Position numbers and translations under genes: made by a program | Shown: piece after piece, positions 29,064 to 37,482 of the stretch | Layout of the letters: every line of letters begins with the position of its first letter | Position numbering within the stretch: the first letter of the stretch is position 1 | The notes under the pieces: model-generated | Databases searched by the model: none | Told to the model about the DNA's origin: nothing | What the model saw: the letters and a program-made list of their open reading frames with translations, nothing else | From: JBBRZF01 sp038236965 | GTDB lineage: Bacteria; Acidobacteriota; Terriglobia; Terriglobales; Acidobacteriaceae | Length of the DNA: 38,975 bases | Direction of reading: 5' to 3' | Assembly: GCA_038236965.1 (NCBI GenBank) | Contig: JBBRZF010000010.1 | Coordinates: 1-38,975, forward strand

Positions 29064-30329
29064 ATGTCCTCGCTGTTCCGACTACGCTGGATACTTCTGG
29101 CGCTCGTGGTGTTTGCCGCTATGCTCGCGCCAGCGTACTCCGTGCTCACACACGAGGAAGTCGTTGACCTGCTCTGGAAGTCGGACATCGAACCGTTGTT
29201 GCGCCTTCGATTTCCACATGCGACCGCCGACGAGATTCTGAAGGCCCACGCCTATGCCTACGGCGGATGCGTGATACAGGACATGGGCTACTATCCCTTC
29301 GGATCGAAGGATTTCAGCAACCTGGTGCATTATGTGCGAAGCGGAGACTTCGTATTGGCGCTACTGGAGGAGTCGCAAGACATCAACGAATACGCCCTTG
29401 CCCTGGGTGCGTTGGCGCATTACTCCGCAGACCTTACCGGACATCCGCGAGTGAACCAGGCCGTCGCGCTAACCTTCCCCAAACTCCGCGCCCGCTATGG
29501 AGATTCGGTCACCTACGCGCAAGATCCCAAGGCACACATCCGCACGGAGTTCGGCTTCGATGTCGCGCAAGTGGCCAAGCATCGTTACGCGCCCGAGGCC
29601 TATCACGACTTCATCGGCTTTGAAGTGTCCAAGCCCGTGCTGGAGAGGGCCTTCTTGCGGACCTACGGCATCGAACTGGGCTCGGTCTTCGCGAACGTCG
29701 ATCTTTCGATTGGCAGCTATCGGCACGCCGTCAGTAGCATGATCCCGGAGTTGACCAAGGCGGCCTTGCTTACGCACGAGGTAGAACTCGCTCGCGAGAT
29801 ACCCAACTTCAATCGCAGGAAATTTGTCTACAATCTTTCGCGCGCAGAATACGAAAAGCAATGGGGTCACGGATATCAGCGTCCAGGAGTGGGTGCGCGG
29901 ATACTGGCTTTCCTTTTCAAACTCGTGCCGAAGGTAGGCCCGTTCAAGGCCGTGGCCTTCCAGACGCCGACCACACAAACGGAAGATATGTACTTCAAAA
30001 GCGTGAACGATACGGTGGACAATTACCGTATGTATCTGCGTGAGGCGCGCAGCAAAAGCCTGGCTCTGCCCAATCGCGATTTCGACACCGGCAAGAAGAC
30101 GATGGCCGGGGAATACGAAATGACGGACCGAACCTACGCCGACCTCCTGCATCGACTGGCAAATAACAAATTCGATAAACTTACGCCGGAAGTGCGCGAC
30201 GAGATACTGTCGTTCTTTTCGGCATCGACCGCACCCTTGTCGATTCGAAAAGACAAAACTCGCATGAAGCGCTTATCCACCGAGATCCCTGCCCTCAGAG
30301 CGCAAGCCGCCTCGGCTTCGAAGCAGTAA
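29064..30329 (+). CDS. Zinc-dependent phospholipase C-like secreted protein
   Basis: 421 residues. MSSLFRLRWILLALVVFAAM is a signal peptide. THEEVVDLLW, then HAYAYGGCVIQDMGYYPFGS, FSNLVHYVRSGDFVLALL and ALGALAHYSADLTGHPRVNQ give a histidine/aspartate series of the Zn_dep_PLPC (PF00882) family, in which they bind three zinc ions. The C-terminal half (about 240-421) is helical and not recognisable. It could cleave phospholipids or other phosphate esters outside the cytoplasm; this is family inference. It is divergent from the metallophosphoesterase, so two phosphoester-type extracytoplasmic enzymes share a 110-bp promoter region. Confidence 0.8.
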   Translation: MSSLFRLRWILLALVVFAAMLAPAYSVLTHEEVVDLLWKSDIEPLLRLRFPHATADEILKAHAYAYGGCVIQDMGYYPFGSKDFSNLVHYVRSGDFVLALLEESQDINEYALALGALAHYSADLTGHPRVNQAVALTFPKLRARYGDSVTYAQDPKAHIRTEFGFDVAQVAKHRYAPEAYHDFIGFEVSKPVLERAFLRTYGIELGSVFANVDLSIGSYRHAVSSMIPELTKAALLTHEVELAREIPNFNRRKFVYNLSRAEYEKQWGHGYQRPGVGARILAFLFKLVPKVGPFKAVAFQTPTTQTEDMYFKSVNDTVDNYRMYLREARSKSLALPNRDFDTGKKTMAGEYEMTDRTYADLLHRLANNKFDKLTPEVRDEILSFFSASTAPLSIRKDKTRMKRLSTEIPALRAQAASASKQ

Positions 30330-30433
30330 CCCTCATGCTTTAGCCGACGCCTGATGTCTGACGACTAACGTCTGCCTCCTAAGCTTTTCTCCTGATTCCC
30401 AAAGCCGTTCGTTCCTCTTAGTCTGGCGTCACC

Positions 30434-30631
30434 ATGCAGAGCGACCGCTACAGTTCCAATCGCCAGTCAACCCACTGCAATTGGTGCTGCACCCACTACG
30501 TTGTGGGACAAAGCCGCGCCCGGGAGAACAATGTTTTTTGCACGAAGCGTTGTGAGATAGAGGCTCGCTTCTGGTTGCACGAATTGCTGGAGGCAGTGCA
30601 GCGCTCGCGAAAGAATGACGCAGCGCTCTGA
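30434..30631 (+). CDS. Small cysteine-rich protein, possible zinc finger
   Basis: 65 residues, family not recognised. HCNWCCTHYVV and VFCTKRCEIEARFWLHELLE give a CxxCC ... CxxxC pattern compatible with one structural zinc, followed by an amphipathic helix (WLHELLEAVQRSRK). There is no obvious Shine-Dalgarno sequence and the gene is alone on the plus strand between two larger genes, so its reality is uncertain. Confidence 0.5.
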   Translation: MQSDRYSSNRQSTHCNWCCTHYVVGQSRARENNVFCTKRCEIEARFWLHELLEAVQRSRKNDAAL

Positions 30632-30646
30632 TCTATGGGGCAGGAT

Positions 30647-32338
30647 CTAGGGTGCTGGATTCCGGCTCCACACTACACGTCCGCCCACCATGGTCATCTC
30701 GACGGTCACGTCCTTGATGGCCACCGGCGCCAGCGTAAAGATGTCGTCGCTCAGCAACACCATATCCGCCAAATTCCCCGGCGTTATGGAACCCTTCTCC
30801 TTCTCCTGAAATTCCGCGTAAGCCGAACCCAGGGTGTACGCTTCCACCGCTTCCGAAACTTTTAACTTCTGCTCAGGAATCCAACCGTCAGGATTCTTCC
30901 CGTCGAGCGTGGCGCGCGTGACCGCCGCGTAAATCGTCAGCAGCGGATTCAAGGGCGCCACATTCCAATCGGTTCCGAATGCCAATCTCACCTTCTGGTC
31001 GAGGAACGTACGGAAGGCGTAAGTGGTCTTCGCGCGCTCGGGGCCGATGCGCTTCTCCGCCCAGCGTCCGTCGTCGATGGCATGATAGGGCTGCACGGAT
31101 GCGATCACGCCCAAGGTGCGGAAGCGGGCGAAGTCCTTCTCCGCCATGTGTTGAGCGTGTTCGATGCGGAATCGCCGGTCGCGGTCTCCGTTCGCCTTTT
31201 CCACTTCGGCAAACAGGTCGAGCGTGATGGAGATGGCCTGGTCGCCAATCGCGTGTACGCAATTCTGCAGGCCGGCAGCATCGGACTTCTGCAGCCGCTG
31301 CCGCATCTTTGAGAGCGGAATCATGTCCTCTGCAAGTAGGCCGCGCGATTTCGGCGCGTCGGTAAAGGAGTTGAACATGTAGGCCGTCCCGGACCCAAGC
31401 GAACCGTCGGCGTAGGATTTCAGTGCTCCCAGTCTAAGCAAAGTGGAACCGAAGCCGCGCCTTATGCCGAGTTTTGCCTGGTCGTCCCAACCTGCGAGTC
31501 GAGGAGCGGCGTAAATGCGGGTTGTGAGTTCTCCCCGCTCGGCCAGTTCCATGTAGACCGCAACGTCAGCGTACTCAGGATTCATGTCCTGCACGCTGGT
31601 AACGCCCAGTCGCGCAGCATGTCCCATCGCTCGACGCACCGCTCGTAAACGCCGCTCGCGTGATAGCGGCGGAATCTTGTTGTAAACGACATCCATCGCG
31701 GCATCCTTCAGGATGCCCGTGGGCTTGCCCTGGGCATCGCGCACAATGATGCCACCCGGCGGGTCTTTTGTGGCGGAGGTGATGTTGGCCACGCGCAAGG
31801 CAACGGAATTCGCCAAAGCCATGTGGCCATCCGACCGGTTCACGAAGACCGGAGTCTCCGGCGTGACCGCATCGATCATCTCCTTCGTTGGCAGTAGGAC
31901 GGGCTTGAACTTCTGTTCGTCCCAGTCGCCTCCGGTGAGCCACTCGCCCTTCGGAGTCTTCTTCACCTGGGCCTCGATGCGGGCCGCAAATTCCTTGGGC
32001 GAATCGGCATCGCGCAGGTCCACGCTGTCGAGTTGCATTCCGCCGGAGACAAAATGCACATGGGCGTCATTGAAGCCCGGGAGTAGCACCTTTCCCGCTG
32101 CATCCACAACCTTGGTCTTCTCGCCGCGCCAGGCATCTATCTCGCTGGCCGTGCCTACGGCGACGATACGTTCGCCTATCACCGCCACCGCTTCCGCCTT
32201 GGGACGGTCAGCATCCACCGTCCAGACGCGCGCATTGGTCACGATGACATCAGCAGAGGGTCGCGCCTGCGCGGACAGCAGGGTTGACAACAGGAAGCAG
32301 AAAGGAAGTACAGCGAGAAGTATCGAGGCTCTTCTCAT
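30647..32338 (-). CDS. Secreted YtcJ-like amidohydrolase
   Basis: 563 residues from ATG 32338 (MRRASILLAVLPFCFLLSTL), giving a signal peptide ending at SAQA. The amidohydrolase superfamily is shown by VDAAGKVLLPGFNDAHVHFV (metal-binding HxH), NCVHAIGDQAISITLDLF, RIEHAQHMAEKDFARF and VRLAFGTDWNVAPLNPLL, with the C-terminal composite strands GNLADMVLLSDDIF. This is the amidohydrolase_3/YtcJ type, annotated as hydrolysing amides of amino acids or exo-type substrates; the specific reaction is unknown. It is downstream of nadK in the same direction, about 100 bases apart. Confidence 0.85.
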   Translation of the reverse strand: MRRASILLAVLPFCFLLSTLLSAQARPSADVIVTNARVWTVDADRPKAEAVAVIGERIVAVGTASEIDAWRGEKTKVVDAAGKVLLPGFNDAHVHFVSGGMQLDSVDLRDADSPKEFAARIEAQVKKTPKGEWLTGGDWDEQKFKPVLLPTKEMIDAVTPETPVFVNRSDGHMALANSVALRVANITSATKDPPGGIIVRDAQGKPTGILKDAAMDVVYNKIPPLSRERRLRAVRRAMGHAARLGVTSVQDMNPEYADVAVYMELAERGELTTRIYAAPRLAGWDDQAKLGIRRGFGSTLLRLGALKSYADGSLGSGTAYMFNSFTDAPKSRGLLAEDMIPLSKMRQRLQKSDAAGLQNCVHAIGDQAISITLDLFAEVEKANGDRDRRFRIEHAQHMAEKDFARFRTLGVIASVQPYHAIDDGRWAEKRIGPERAKTTYAFRTFLDQKVRLAFGTDWNVAPLNPLLTIYAAVTRATLDGKNPDGWIPEQKLKVSEAVEAYTLGSAYAEFQEKEKGSITPGNLADMVLLSDDIFTLAPVAIKDVTVEMTMVGGRVVWSRNPAP

Positions 32339-32438
32339 AGGAAGTATGTTGCACCTCAAATTCCACAAGTTGCGTGGAGCATGCAAATCAGCAACACGGT
32401 CAGCGGCTTTAGCGCGATAGCCCAATGAAGGAAAAGCT

Positions 32439-33293
32439 CTAGCGCGTTCCCCACTTCAACTTGCTTCTCAGAACATCGAAGAAGGTCTTCTTCATGCGGA
32501 AAAGTTTTACCACGTGTCCGGCGCGAACGCACTCGATGCGGTCACCATTCTTCACCGGAGTTCCCAATTGACCGTCAATGGTGAGGAAGGCCTCCTCGTC
32601 ACCGCTCTGCACAACGATCTCGATCTTCGCGCGATCGCCGACTACCAGGGGTCGATGCGTAAGCGCGTGCGGCGAAACCGGAGTAATGACGATAGCTTCC
32701 ACTGTCGGTGTAAGAATGGGGCCGCCAGCAGCCAGCGAATATGCGGTCGAACCCGTGGGAGTGGATACGATGACGCCGTCTGCCTTGTAGCTGAAGACAA
32801 AGGAGCCGTCGATGACGAGGTCGAAATTGACCAGGCGCGCGATGGCGCTCTTGTTCACAACTGCGTCGTTGAGAGCGTCGTACTTCTCTAAACATTCGCC
32901 GTTGCGCAGAAGGCGGCACTCGATCATGGAACGTACTTCGACCGGACACGTGCCTTCCACCACTGCATCAAGCGTCGTATAAAGATCGGCGAGAGAGACT
33001 TCTGTCAGGAATCCGAGCGAACCGAGGTTTACGGCAAGAATGGGGACGCACTGACGAGAAACCGAGCGGGCGGCAGAGAGCAAGGTGCCGTCTCCGCCAA
33101 GCACAAGGGCGAAATCTGGCATCTGTTCGCCAATCTTCGTGCGCGGGAATACCTGGTCGTTAGAGCCGTATACTGCGGTTTCCTGGTCCATCACAACACG
33201 ATATTCGCGGTCGTCGAACCACTCCAACAGTTCCGGGACGAGCGTCTCCAACTCTGGCTTACCTGGTTTCGAAATGATGGCTACAGTCTTCAT
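32439..33293 (-). CDS. nadK: NAD kinase
   Basis: 284 residues. The conserved GGDGT is in FALVLGGDGTLLSAARSVSR. The NAD-binding aspartate and asparagine lie in LNDAVVNKS, and the second glycine-rich motif is SYKADGVIVSTPTGSTAYSL. The enzyme phosphorylates NAD to NADP in the cytoplasm using ATP or polyphosphate. It starts 23 bases after the stop of the tlyA-like gene, so the two are probably co-transcribed. Length and domain order are ordinary for the family. Confidence 0.95.
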   Translation of the reverse strand: MKTVAIISKPGKPELETLVPELLEWFDDREYRVVMDQETAVYGSNDQVFPRTKIGEQMPDFALVLGGDGTLLSAARSVSRQCVPILAVNLGSLGFLTEVSLADLYTTLDAVVEGTCPVEVRSMIECRLLRNGECLEKYDALNDAVVNKSAIARLVNFDLVIDGSFVFSYKADGVIVSTPTGSTAYSLAAGGPILTPTVEAIVITPVSPHALTHRPLVVGDRAKIEIVVQSGDEEAFLTIDGQLGTPVKNGDRIECVRAGHVVKLFRMKKTFFDVLRSKLKWGTR

Positions 33294-33316
33294 AAGAGTG
33301 CGTATGTCTCACTTGT

Positions 33317-34075
33317 TCAGCCGTTCAACCTGGCGCTCCAGACCGCGTGCAGCAGGAATTCCCGATTGCCTTCCGCGCCTGTGATTGGCGAATCAATGGT
33401 CTGAACCTGCTCTCCACCAAGTTCTTTCACTGCGGCTTTCACCTTCTCCACCGACTGCAGTTGCGCGCGTTCGTCGCGCACGATTCCGCCCTTGCCGACC
33501 TTGGCGCGGCCAACCTCGAACTGCGGCTTGATGAGCAGCACCAACTCGCGGCGAAGCTCCGTAGCATGGAGAACAACGTTCACAACCGCCGGGAGAACGA
33601 GTGTAGCAGAGATGAAAGAGACGTCCATTGCCACGAATTCGACCGCAAAGGGCACCGCTCCGCGTTGCAGATGGCGAGCGTTGGTCCGTTCCATCAGGCT
33701 GACGCGCTCGTCGCTGCGCAAGCGCGCGTCGATCTGACCGTACCCGGTGTCGATGGCGATGACCTTGGCGGCCCCGTTCTGCAACATGCAATCGGTGAAG
33801 CCGCCGGTGGAGGCGCCGATGTCGGCGCAGATCTTTCCTGCCACGTCGATCTTCCAGTACTCGAGAGCGCGTTCGAGTTTCAGCCCGCCGCGGCTGACGT
33901 ACTTCAGGTCTCCACCAAGAAAACGAACCTCTGCGTCATCTTCAACGGCGGCTCCGGCTTTCTCGATTTTTTGTTCGTTGACCAGCACGCGTCCGGCGAG
34001 GATGAGTGACTGTCCTCGCTCGCGAGATGTAACAAGTCCTCGCTCTACCAGCAATTTGTCCAGACGAATCTTCAT
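33317..34075 (-). CDS. tlyA: TlyA-family rRNA 2'-O-methyltransferase/hemolysin-like protein
   Basis: 252 residues from ATG 34075 (MKIRLDKLLVERGLVTSRER); the 24 upstream codons are not family-like. The N-terminus is an S4 RNA-binding domain (RLDKLLVERG, SLILAGRVLVNEQK). The methyltransferase part follows with KICADIGASTGGFTDCMLQN, VIAIDTGYGQID and VAMDVSFISATLVLPAVV, then LIKPQFEVGRAKVGKGGIVR. Homologues methylate 16S and 23S rRNA ribose. It is the first gene of the tlyA-nadK pair and divergent from the E1-like gene, with a 243-bp spacer without other genes. Confidence 0.9.
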   Translation of the reverse strand: MKIRLDKLLVERGLVTSRERGQSLILAGRVLVNEQKIEKAGAAVEDDAEVRFLGGDLKYVSRGGLKLERALEYWKIDVAGKICADIGASTGGFTDCMLQNGAAKVIAIDTGYGQIDARLRSDERVSLMERTNARHLQRGAVPFAVEFVAMDVSFISATLVLPAVVNVVLHATELRRELVLLIKPQFEVGRAKVGKGGIVRDERAQLQSVEKVKAAVKELGGEQVQTIDSPITGAEGNREFLLHAVWSARLNG

Positions 34076-34301
34076 CTGCGGTTGATTTTCAGAACCAAAT
34101 TGAAACCCTCGCGACCTAATCCCGGAATCGCACCCACTTCGGTGCAAACCGCTGAAACTTACTACTGGCCGATAGTTAGAAGGATACTCCCACGCTTTTC
34201 CACAGCATTATGCACGGTCATGTTGAAAAGCCGGAGTGCTCGCTGGACGCCATGCACGACGGAAACTATTTTGATGGCTCCATCGATTTCGCTTGATTGT
34301 C

Positions 34302-34307
34302 TATAAT
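34302..34307 (+). promoter_or_regulatory. Candidate -10 hexamer TATAAT, leaderless arrangement
   Basis: A perfect TATAAT ends 11 bases before the ATG at 34319. A transcript starting about seven bases later would begin almost at the start codon. No Shine-Dalgarno sequence is visible, and a good -35 hexamer is not seen at 17 bases. Confidence 0.35.
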
Positions 34308-34318
34308 CACTGCTGCCC

Positions 34319-35293
34319 ATGCCAAGCAAGAAATCATCCGAGCCTACTGCTGCGAAGCGCACTCCGCTTCCTCTTGAACTTCTCCAGCGACTCTATTCTG
34401 CCATGCTGCAATCGCGCCTGGCCGAAGAGCGTCTCCGACTGCTTGCTTCGGCGGGCAAACTGAAGGCTCCTTATCCTTCGATCATCGGACACGAAGCTAC
34501 GGAAATAGGCACGGCCGCACAGTTGACCACGGCAGACACCATCTCGCCATCTCGCTCGGGATTGTTCTCATACATTGCGGCCGGCTCGGCGCTGCGTCCG
34601 GCGCTGGCCCCTTACGTGGGAGCCAATGCAACGACTGCTTCCGACGGTGCACCTCGCCTGCTGGTTCCAAAGGGAAACTTTGCTGCCCGTTTGAATATCG
34701 CAACCGGGATCGCGTTGGGTTCCGTGGGCGAAAAGCATGCGAAGGACGATTCACTCGTGGTGGTCTTCGCCGCCGACAATGAATCGAATCCTGCGGCATG
34801 GGAGGATTCGCTTACGCTGGCCTCCGCGCAACGTCTGCCGATACTTTATGTCTACGAAAATACCCGTTGGGTCGCCGCACAGAATTCCCTGCGAAAGAAG
34901 TCGACGCCGGATTCAGACCCGCTGCTCGATGCCGCGGCACGCTATGGTATCCCGAGTATCACGGTGGATGGCAACGATGTGGTCGCCGTCTATCGCGTAG
35001 CCCACGAAGCTCTGCATCGCGCACGATTGCGCCGCGGACCTACGTTCATCAATGCGCTGGTCTGGCCCTGGAGGCGCAACTCCGCTACCGACGCTGCCCG
35101 TCCCCGCACCGCTGCCGAGATTGAGCACTGGCAGGGGCGCGACCCGCTCGCGCACATGGAACTCTATATGTCGTGGTACGGCGTGTGGTCGAACGATTGG
35201 AAGCAGCGAGAGGTGGAGAAGTTCCTGCGCGATCTGGACGCCGCGCTGAAGCCCCTCCCGAAAACGAAGAAAACAGCAAAGAAGAAAAAGTAA
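34319..35293 (+). CDS. Degenerate E1-alpha-like (thiamine-diphosphate dehydrogenase) protein
   Basis: 324 residues related to the alpha subunit of pyruvate/branched-chain 2-oxoacid dehydrogenase E1. Fold cues are LYSAMLQSRLAEERLRLLAS, PYPSIIGHEATEIGTAAQLT and the alternating strands around VVVFAADNESNPAAWEDSLT, then LPILYVYENTRWVAAQNSL. The thiamine-diphosphate motif GDG(X)n NN is damaged: GDGA is AADN and NN is NT, and the phosphorylation-loop and glycine-rich segments are missing. No E1-beta, E2 or E3 gene is nearby. It may be a non-catalytic paralogue. The C-terminus is a lysine-rich tail (KTKKTAKKKK). Confidence 0.72.
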   Translation: MPSKKSSEPTAAKRTPLPLELLQRLYSAMLQSRLAEERLRLLASAGKLKAPYPSIIGHEATEIGTAAQLTTADTISPSRSGLFSYIAAGSALRPALAPYVGANATTASDGAPRLLVPKGNFAARLNIATGIALGSVGEKHAKDDSLVVVFAADNESNPAAWEDSLTLASAQRLPILYVYENTRWVAAQNSLRKKSTPDSDPLLDAAARYGIPSITVDGNDVVAVYRVAHEALHRARLRRGPTFINALVWPWRRNSATDAARPRTAAEIEHWQGRDPLAHMELYMSWYGVWSNDWKQREVEKFLRDLDAALKPLPKTKKTAKKKK

Positions 35294-35300
35294 TCAAGAG

Positions 35301-35322
35301 CCCACTCCGAAGGTGGGTTTTT
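35301..35322 (+). terminator. Rho-independent terminator after the E1-like gene
   Basis: CCCAC, loop TCCGAAG, GTGGG, then TTTTT, just after the stop codon at 35293. Confidence 0.7.
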
Positions 35323-35324
35323 CC

Positions 35325-35513
35325 TTACCTGTTTCTGGGCAGAACGACGATCAGAAACGTTGCGACAGGTCCAAGCAGGATAGAGAGCAGGAACCAGGCC
35401 AGGCCGCTTCTCCCTTTTCCCTGTGCCAGCCCGGCGTTGATCAGGGTGAGCGCGCCCCAGTTCACGTAGTAGGTCGGTTCCATCAACACCGGCGGAACGT
35501 ACAGTGCAAGCAT
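35325..35513 (-). CDS. Small membrane protein with C-terminal hydrophobic helix
   Basis: 62 residues from ATG 35513 (MLALYVPPVLMEPTYYVNWG); a longer start at 35579 gives 84 residues but adds unlikely sequence. There is one convincing membrane segment, SGLAWFLLSILLGPVATFLI, after a GKGRSGLAWF motif common in small bacterial membrane proteins of unknown function. It is convergent with the E1-like gene and shares the terminator region; no function is recognised. Confidence 0.6.
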   Translation of the reverse strand: MLALYVPPVLMEPTYYVNWGALTLINAGLAQGKGRSGLAWFLLSILLGPVATFLIVVLPRNR

Positions 35514-35597
35514 GCTTGCCTCCTGCTGAGGATTGTATCTTTTTAGACTTTTTAAAATCGTGCCGCAGGTCGGCAACATCCTTTACAATCCATCCCC

Positions 35598-37172
35598 ATG
35601 CACTCTCGGCGCATGTATGCCTCGCCAGTCGGCCTCTTTGTTACTGACCTCGTGTTCAGCTCCGCCTCGCGATTTGCCGAGCGGACGGCCATCATCGACA
35701 CATCCTGTTCGCCCGCGCGCCACATCAGCTACTCCGAATATGCTGACTTGGTGCGTACTGTCGCCGCTTCACTGGTGACTATCGGCATTCGTCGGGGGCA
35801 GATGGTCGCAATATTTCTGCCGAACTCTTGGGAGTTCTGCGTCGCCTTCCATGCCATTGAATTGGCTGGTGCGGTTCCTACACCGCTCAACCCTTCCTAC
35901 CGCGAACGCGAGGTCCACTATCAGCTTGAGTCTTCCGATGCGGTGGCGTTGATCACCGACGGTGCGCAGATTCGCGACATCTCACTCGAAGGTCTGCCCT
36001 TGCTCAAGCGCGTCTTCTACACGCGCACTGATGCTCCCGGAGCGGAATCGTTTTCCACTCTGCTGCGCAAGACGGATGGTGTGATTCCCGCTCCGATGGA
36101 AGATCCGCGCATCGCGCTGGCGGCGCTGCCCTATTCGAGCGGGACGACCGGATTGCCCAAGGGCGTGATGCTGTCGCACTCCAACCTCGTGGCCAACGTC
36201 TCCCAGACCTTGGGCGACCCCGAGAGTGCGGTCTTCTTCGGCAGCGATATCTGCCTCTGTTTCCTGCCGATGTATCACATCTACGGAATGAACGTGGTGC
36301 TGAACCCCGTTCTCGCCGTGGGCGCAACGTTGGTTCTGATGGCGCGCTTCGATCCGGAACTCGCTCTCCGCTGCATCAGCAAGTACGGAATCACCTGCAT
36401 GCCTTGCGTCCCACCGGTGCTGAATATTTTTTGCGGCTTCGCCGAGCGAGGATTATTTCCCACCAACCATTCTCTGAGATGGGTGAAGAGTGGAGCAGCG
36501 CCGTTGCCGCCGGAACTCGCCCGCCGATTCCGCAATCTCACTAGCGTTCCCGTCCGGCAGGGTTACGGAATGACAGAAGCTTCCCCCGTCACGCATATGG
36601 GCTACCTGGAGCAGGAACTGTATCGCCCGGAGTCGATTGGACGAGCGGTGGCGCTCACCGATTGCCGAATCGTCAACGAGCAAGGTAACGAATGCGCCAC
36701 GGACGAACTGGGCGAACTGGTTATGCGCGGTCCCCAATTCATGCTGGGATACTGGAAGGCGCCGGAGGCTACCGACGCCGTGATGCGCGATGGATGGTAT
36801 CTCTCCGGCGACATCGTTCGCCGCGATGCGGACGACTTTTATTTCGTGGTGGACCGCCGCAAGGAGATGATCAAGTACAAGGGCTTCGCCGTCGCCCCAG
36901 CCGAAGTGGAAAGCGTCCTGATGGAGCATCCCCAAGTCCGGGACTGCGGAGTGGTTGGTCGTGCCGACAACGAAGCTGGAGAAATCCCCTGTGCTTTCAT
37001 TGTGTTACGAGAAGGTGGCCCCGGTTCTGAAAAGCTGAAGGCGGAGCTCTCCGCTTTCGTCGCCGAACATATAACCCGCTACAAGCAGCCGCGCGAGGTA
37101 GTTTTTGTCGCCAACATCCCGCGGAATCCCTCGGGCAAGATACTCCGCAGGGAACTTCGAAAGTTACTCTAA
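35598..37172 (+). CDS. AMP-dependent acyl-CoA synthetase/4-coumarate-CoA ligase-like
   Basis: 524 residues of the ANL superfamily. The P-loop-like motif is in LPYSSGTTGLPKGVMLSHSN; VRQGYGMTEASPVTHMGYLE is the A5 motif; DGWYLSGDIVRRDADDFYFV and VDRRKEMIKYKGFAVAPAEV give the A7/A8 hinge; and the catalytic lysine is in NPSGKILRRELRKLL. The enzyme adenylates a carboxylic acid and loads it on CoA. The sequence is closest in style to plant 4-coumarate-CoA ligases and bacterial fatty/aryl-CoA ligases; the substrate is not fixed. A TACAAT hexamer ends eight bases before the ATG, again without a Shine-Dalgarno site. Confidence 0.88.
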   Translation: MHSRRMYASPVGLFVTDLVFSSASRFAERTAIIDTSCSPARHISYSEYADLVRTVAASLVTIGIRRGQMVAIFLPNSWEFCVAFHAIELAGAVPTPLNPSYREREVHYQLESSDAVALITDGAQIRDISLEGLPLLKRVFYTRTDAPGAESFSTLLRKTDGVIPAPMEDPRIALAALPYSSGTTGLPKGVMLSHSNLVANVSQTLGDPESAVFFGSDICLCFLPMYHIYGMNVVLNPVLAVGATLVLMARFDPELALRCISKYGITCMPCVPPVLNIFCGFAERGLFPTNHSLRWVKSGAAPLPPELARRFRNLTSVPVRQGYGMTEASPVTHMGYLEQELYRPESIGRAVALTDCRIVNEQGNECATDELGELVMRGPQFMLGYWKAPEATDAVMRDGWYLSGDIVRRDADDFYFVVDRRKEMIKYKGFAVAPAEVESVLMEHPQVRDCGVVGRADNEAGEIPCAFIVLREGGPGSEKLKAELSAFVAEHITRYKQPREVVFVANIPRNPSGKILRRELRKLL

Positions 37173-37232
37173 GCAGAAATAATTTCACAACTTCCACAAC
37201 TATTTCTGCGCTTTTCCGTTTCCAACCTCAGC

Positions 37233-37403
37233 ATGTCGAATCAACGCAAAGCCGCCCTGCTATTCCGACTCGCAATCTTCTTCATCTTTGCGTGCATCCT
37301 GGTGCTGTTCGCGGCTGCGGCTGTGTCCTCTGCGCGCGAGAGCAACGCGGACGATGATGATGACGCCATGTTGGCGCCGCCAGCGGCAGCGCTGACGAGA
37401 TAA
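37233..37403 (+). CDS. Small single-helix membrane protein with acidic tail
   Basis: 56 residues read directly: ATG 37233, TAA 37401-37403. MSNQRKAALLFRLAIFFIFA continues CILVLFAAAAVSSARES, a single membrane helix with positive residues before it, followed by NADDDDDAMLAPPAAALTR. It lies between the acyl-CoA ligase and a bidirectional terminator. The family is not recognised and evidence is limited to its composition. Confidence 0.5.
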   Translation: MSNQRKAALLFRLAIFFIFACILVLFAAAAVSSARESNADDDDDAMLAPPAAALTR

Positions 37404-37421
37404 AGTATTTGTAAAATGTAA

Positions 37422-37449
37422 AAAGGCGACGCTCCCGAGCGTCGCCTTT
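37422..37449. terminator. Bidirectional rho-independent terminator
   Basis: AAAGGCGACGCT, loop CCCG, AGCGTCGCCTTT: a perfect 12-bp stem between the small plus-strand gene and the convergent mnmA. Confidence 0.85.
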
Positions 37450-37482
37450 GCTTTTGTAACGACTAAGAACGTGAACGCCGCC

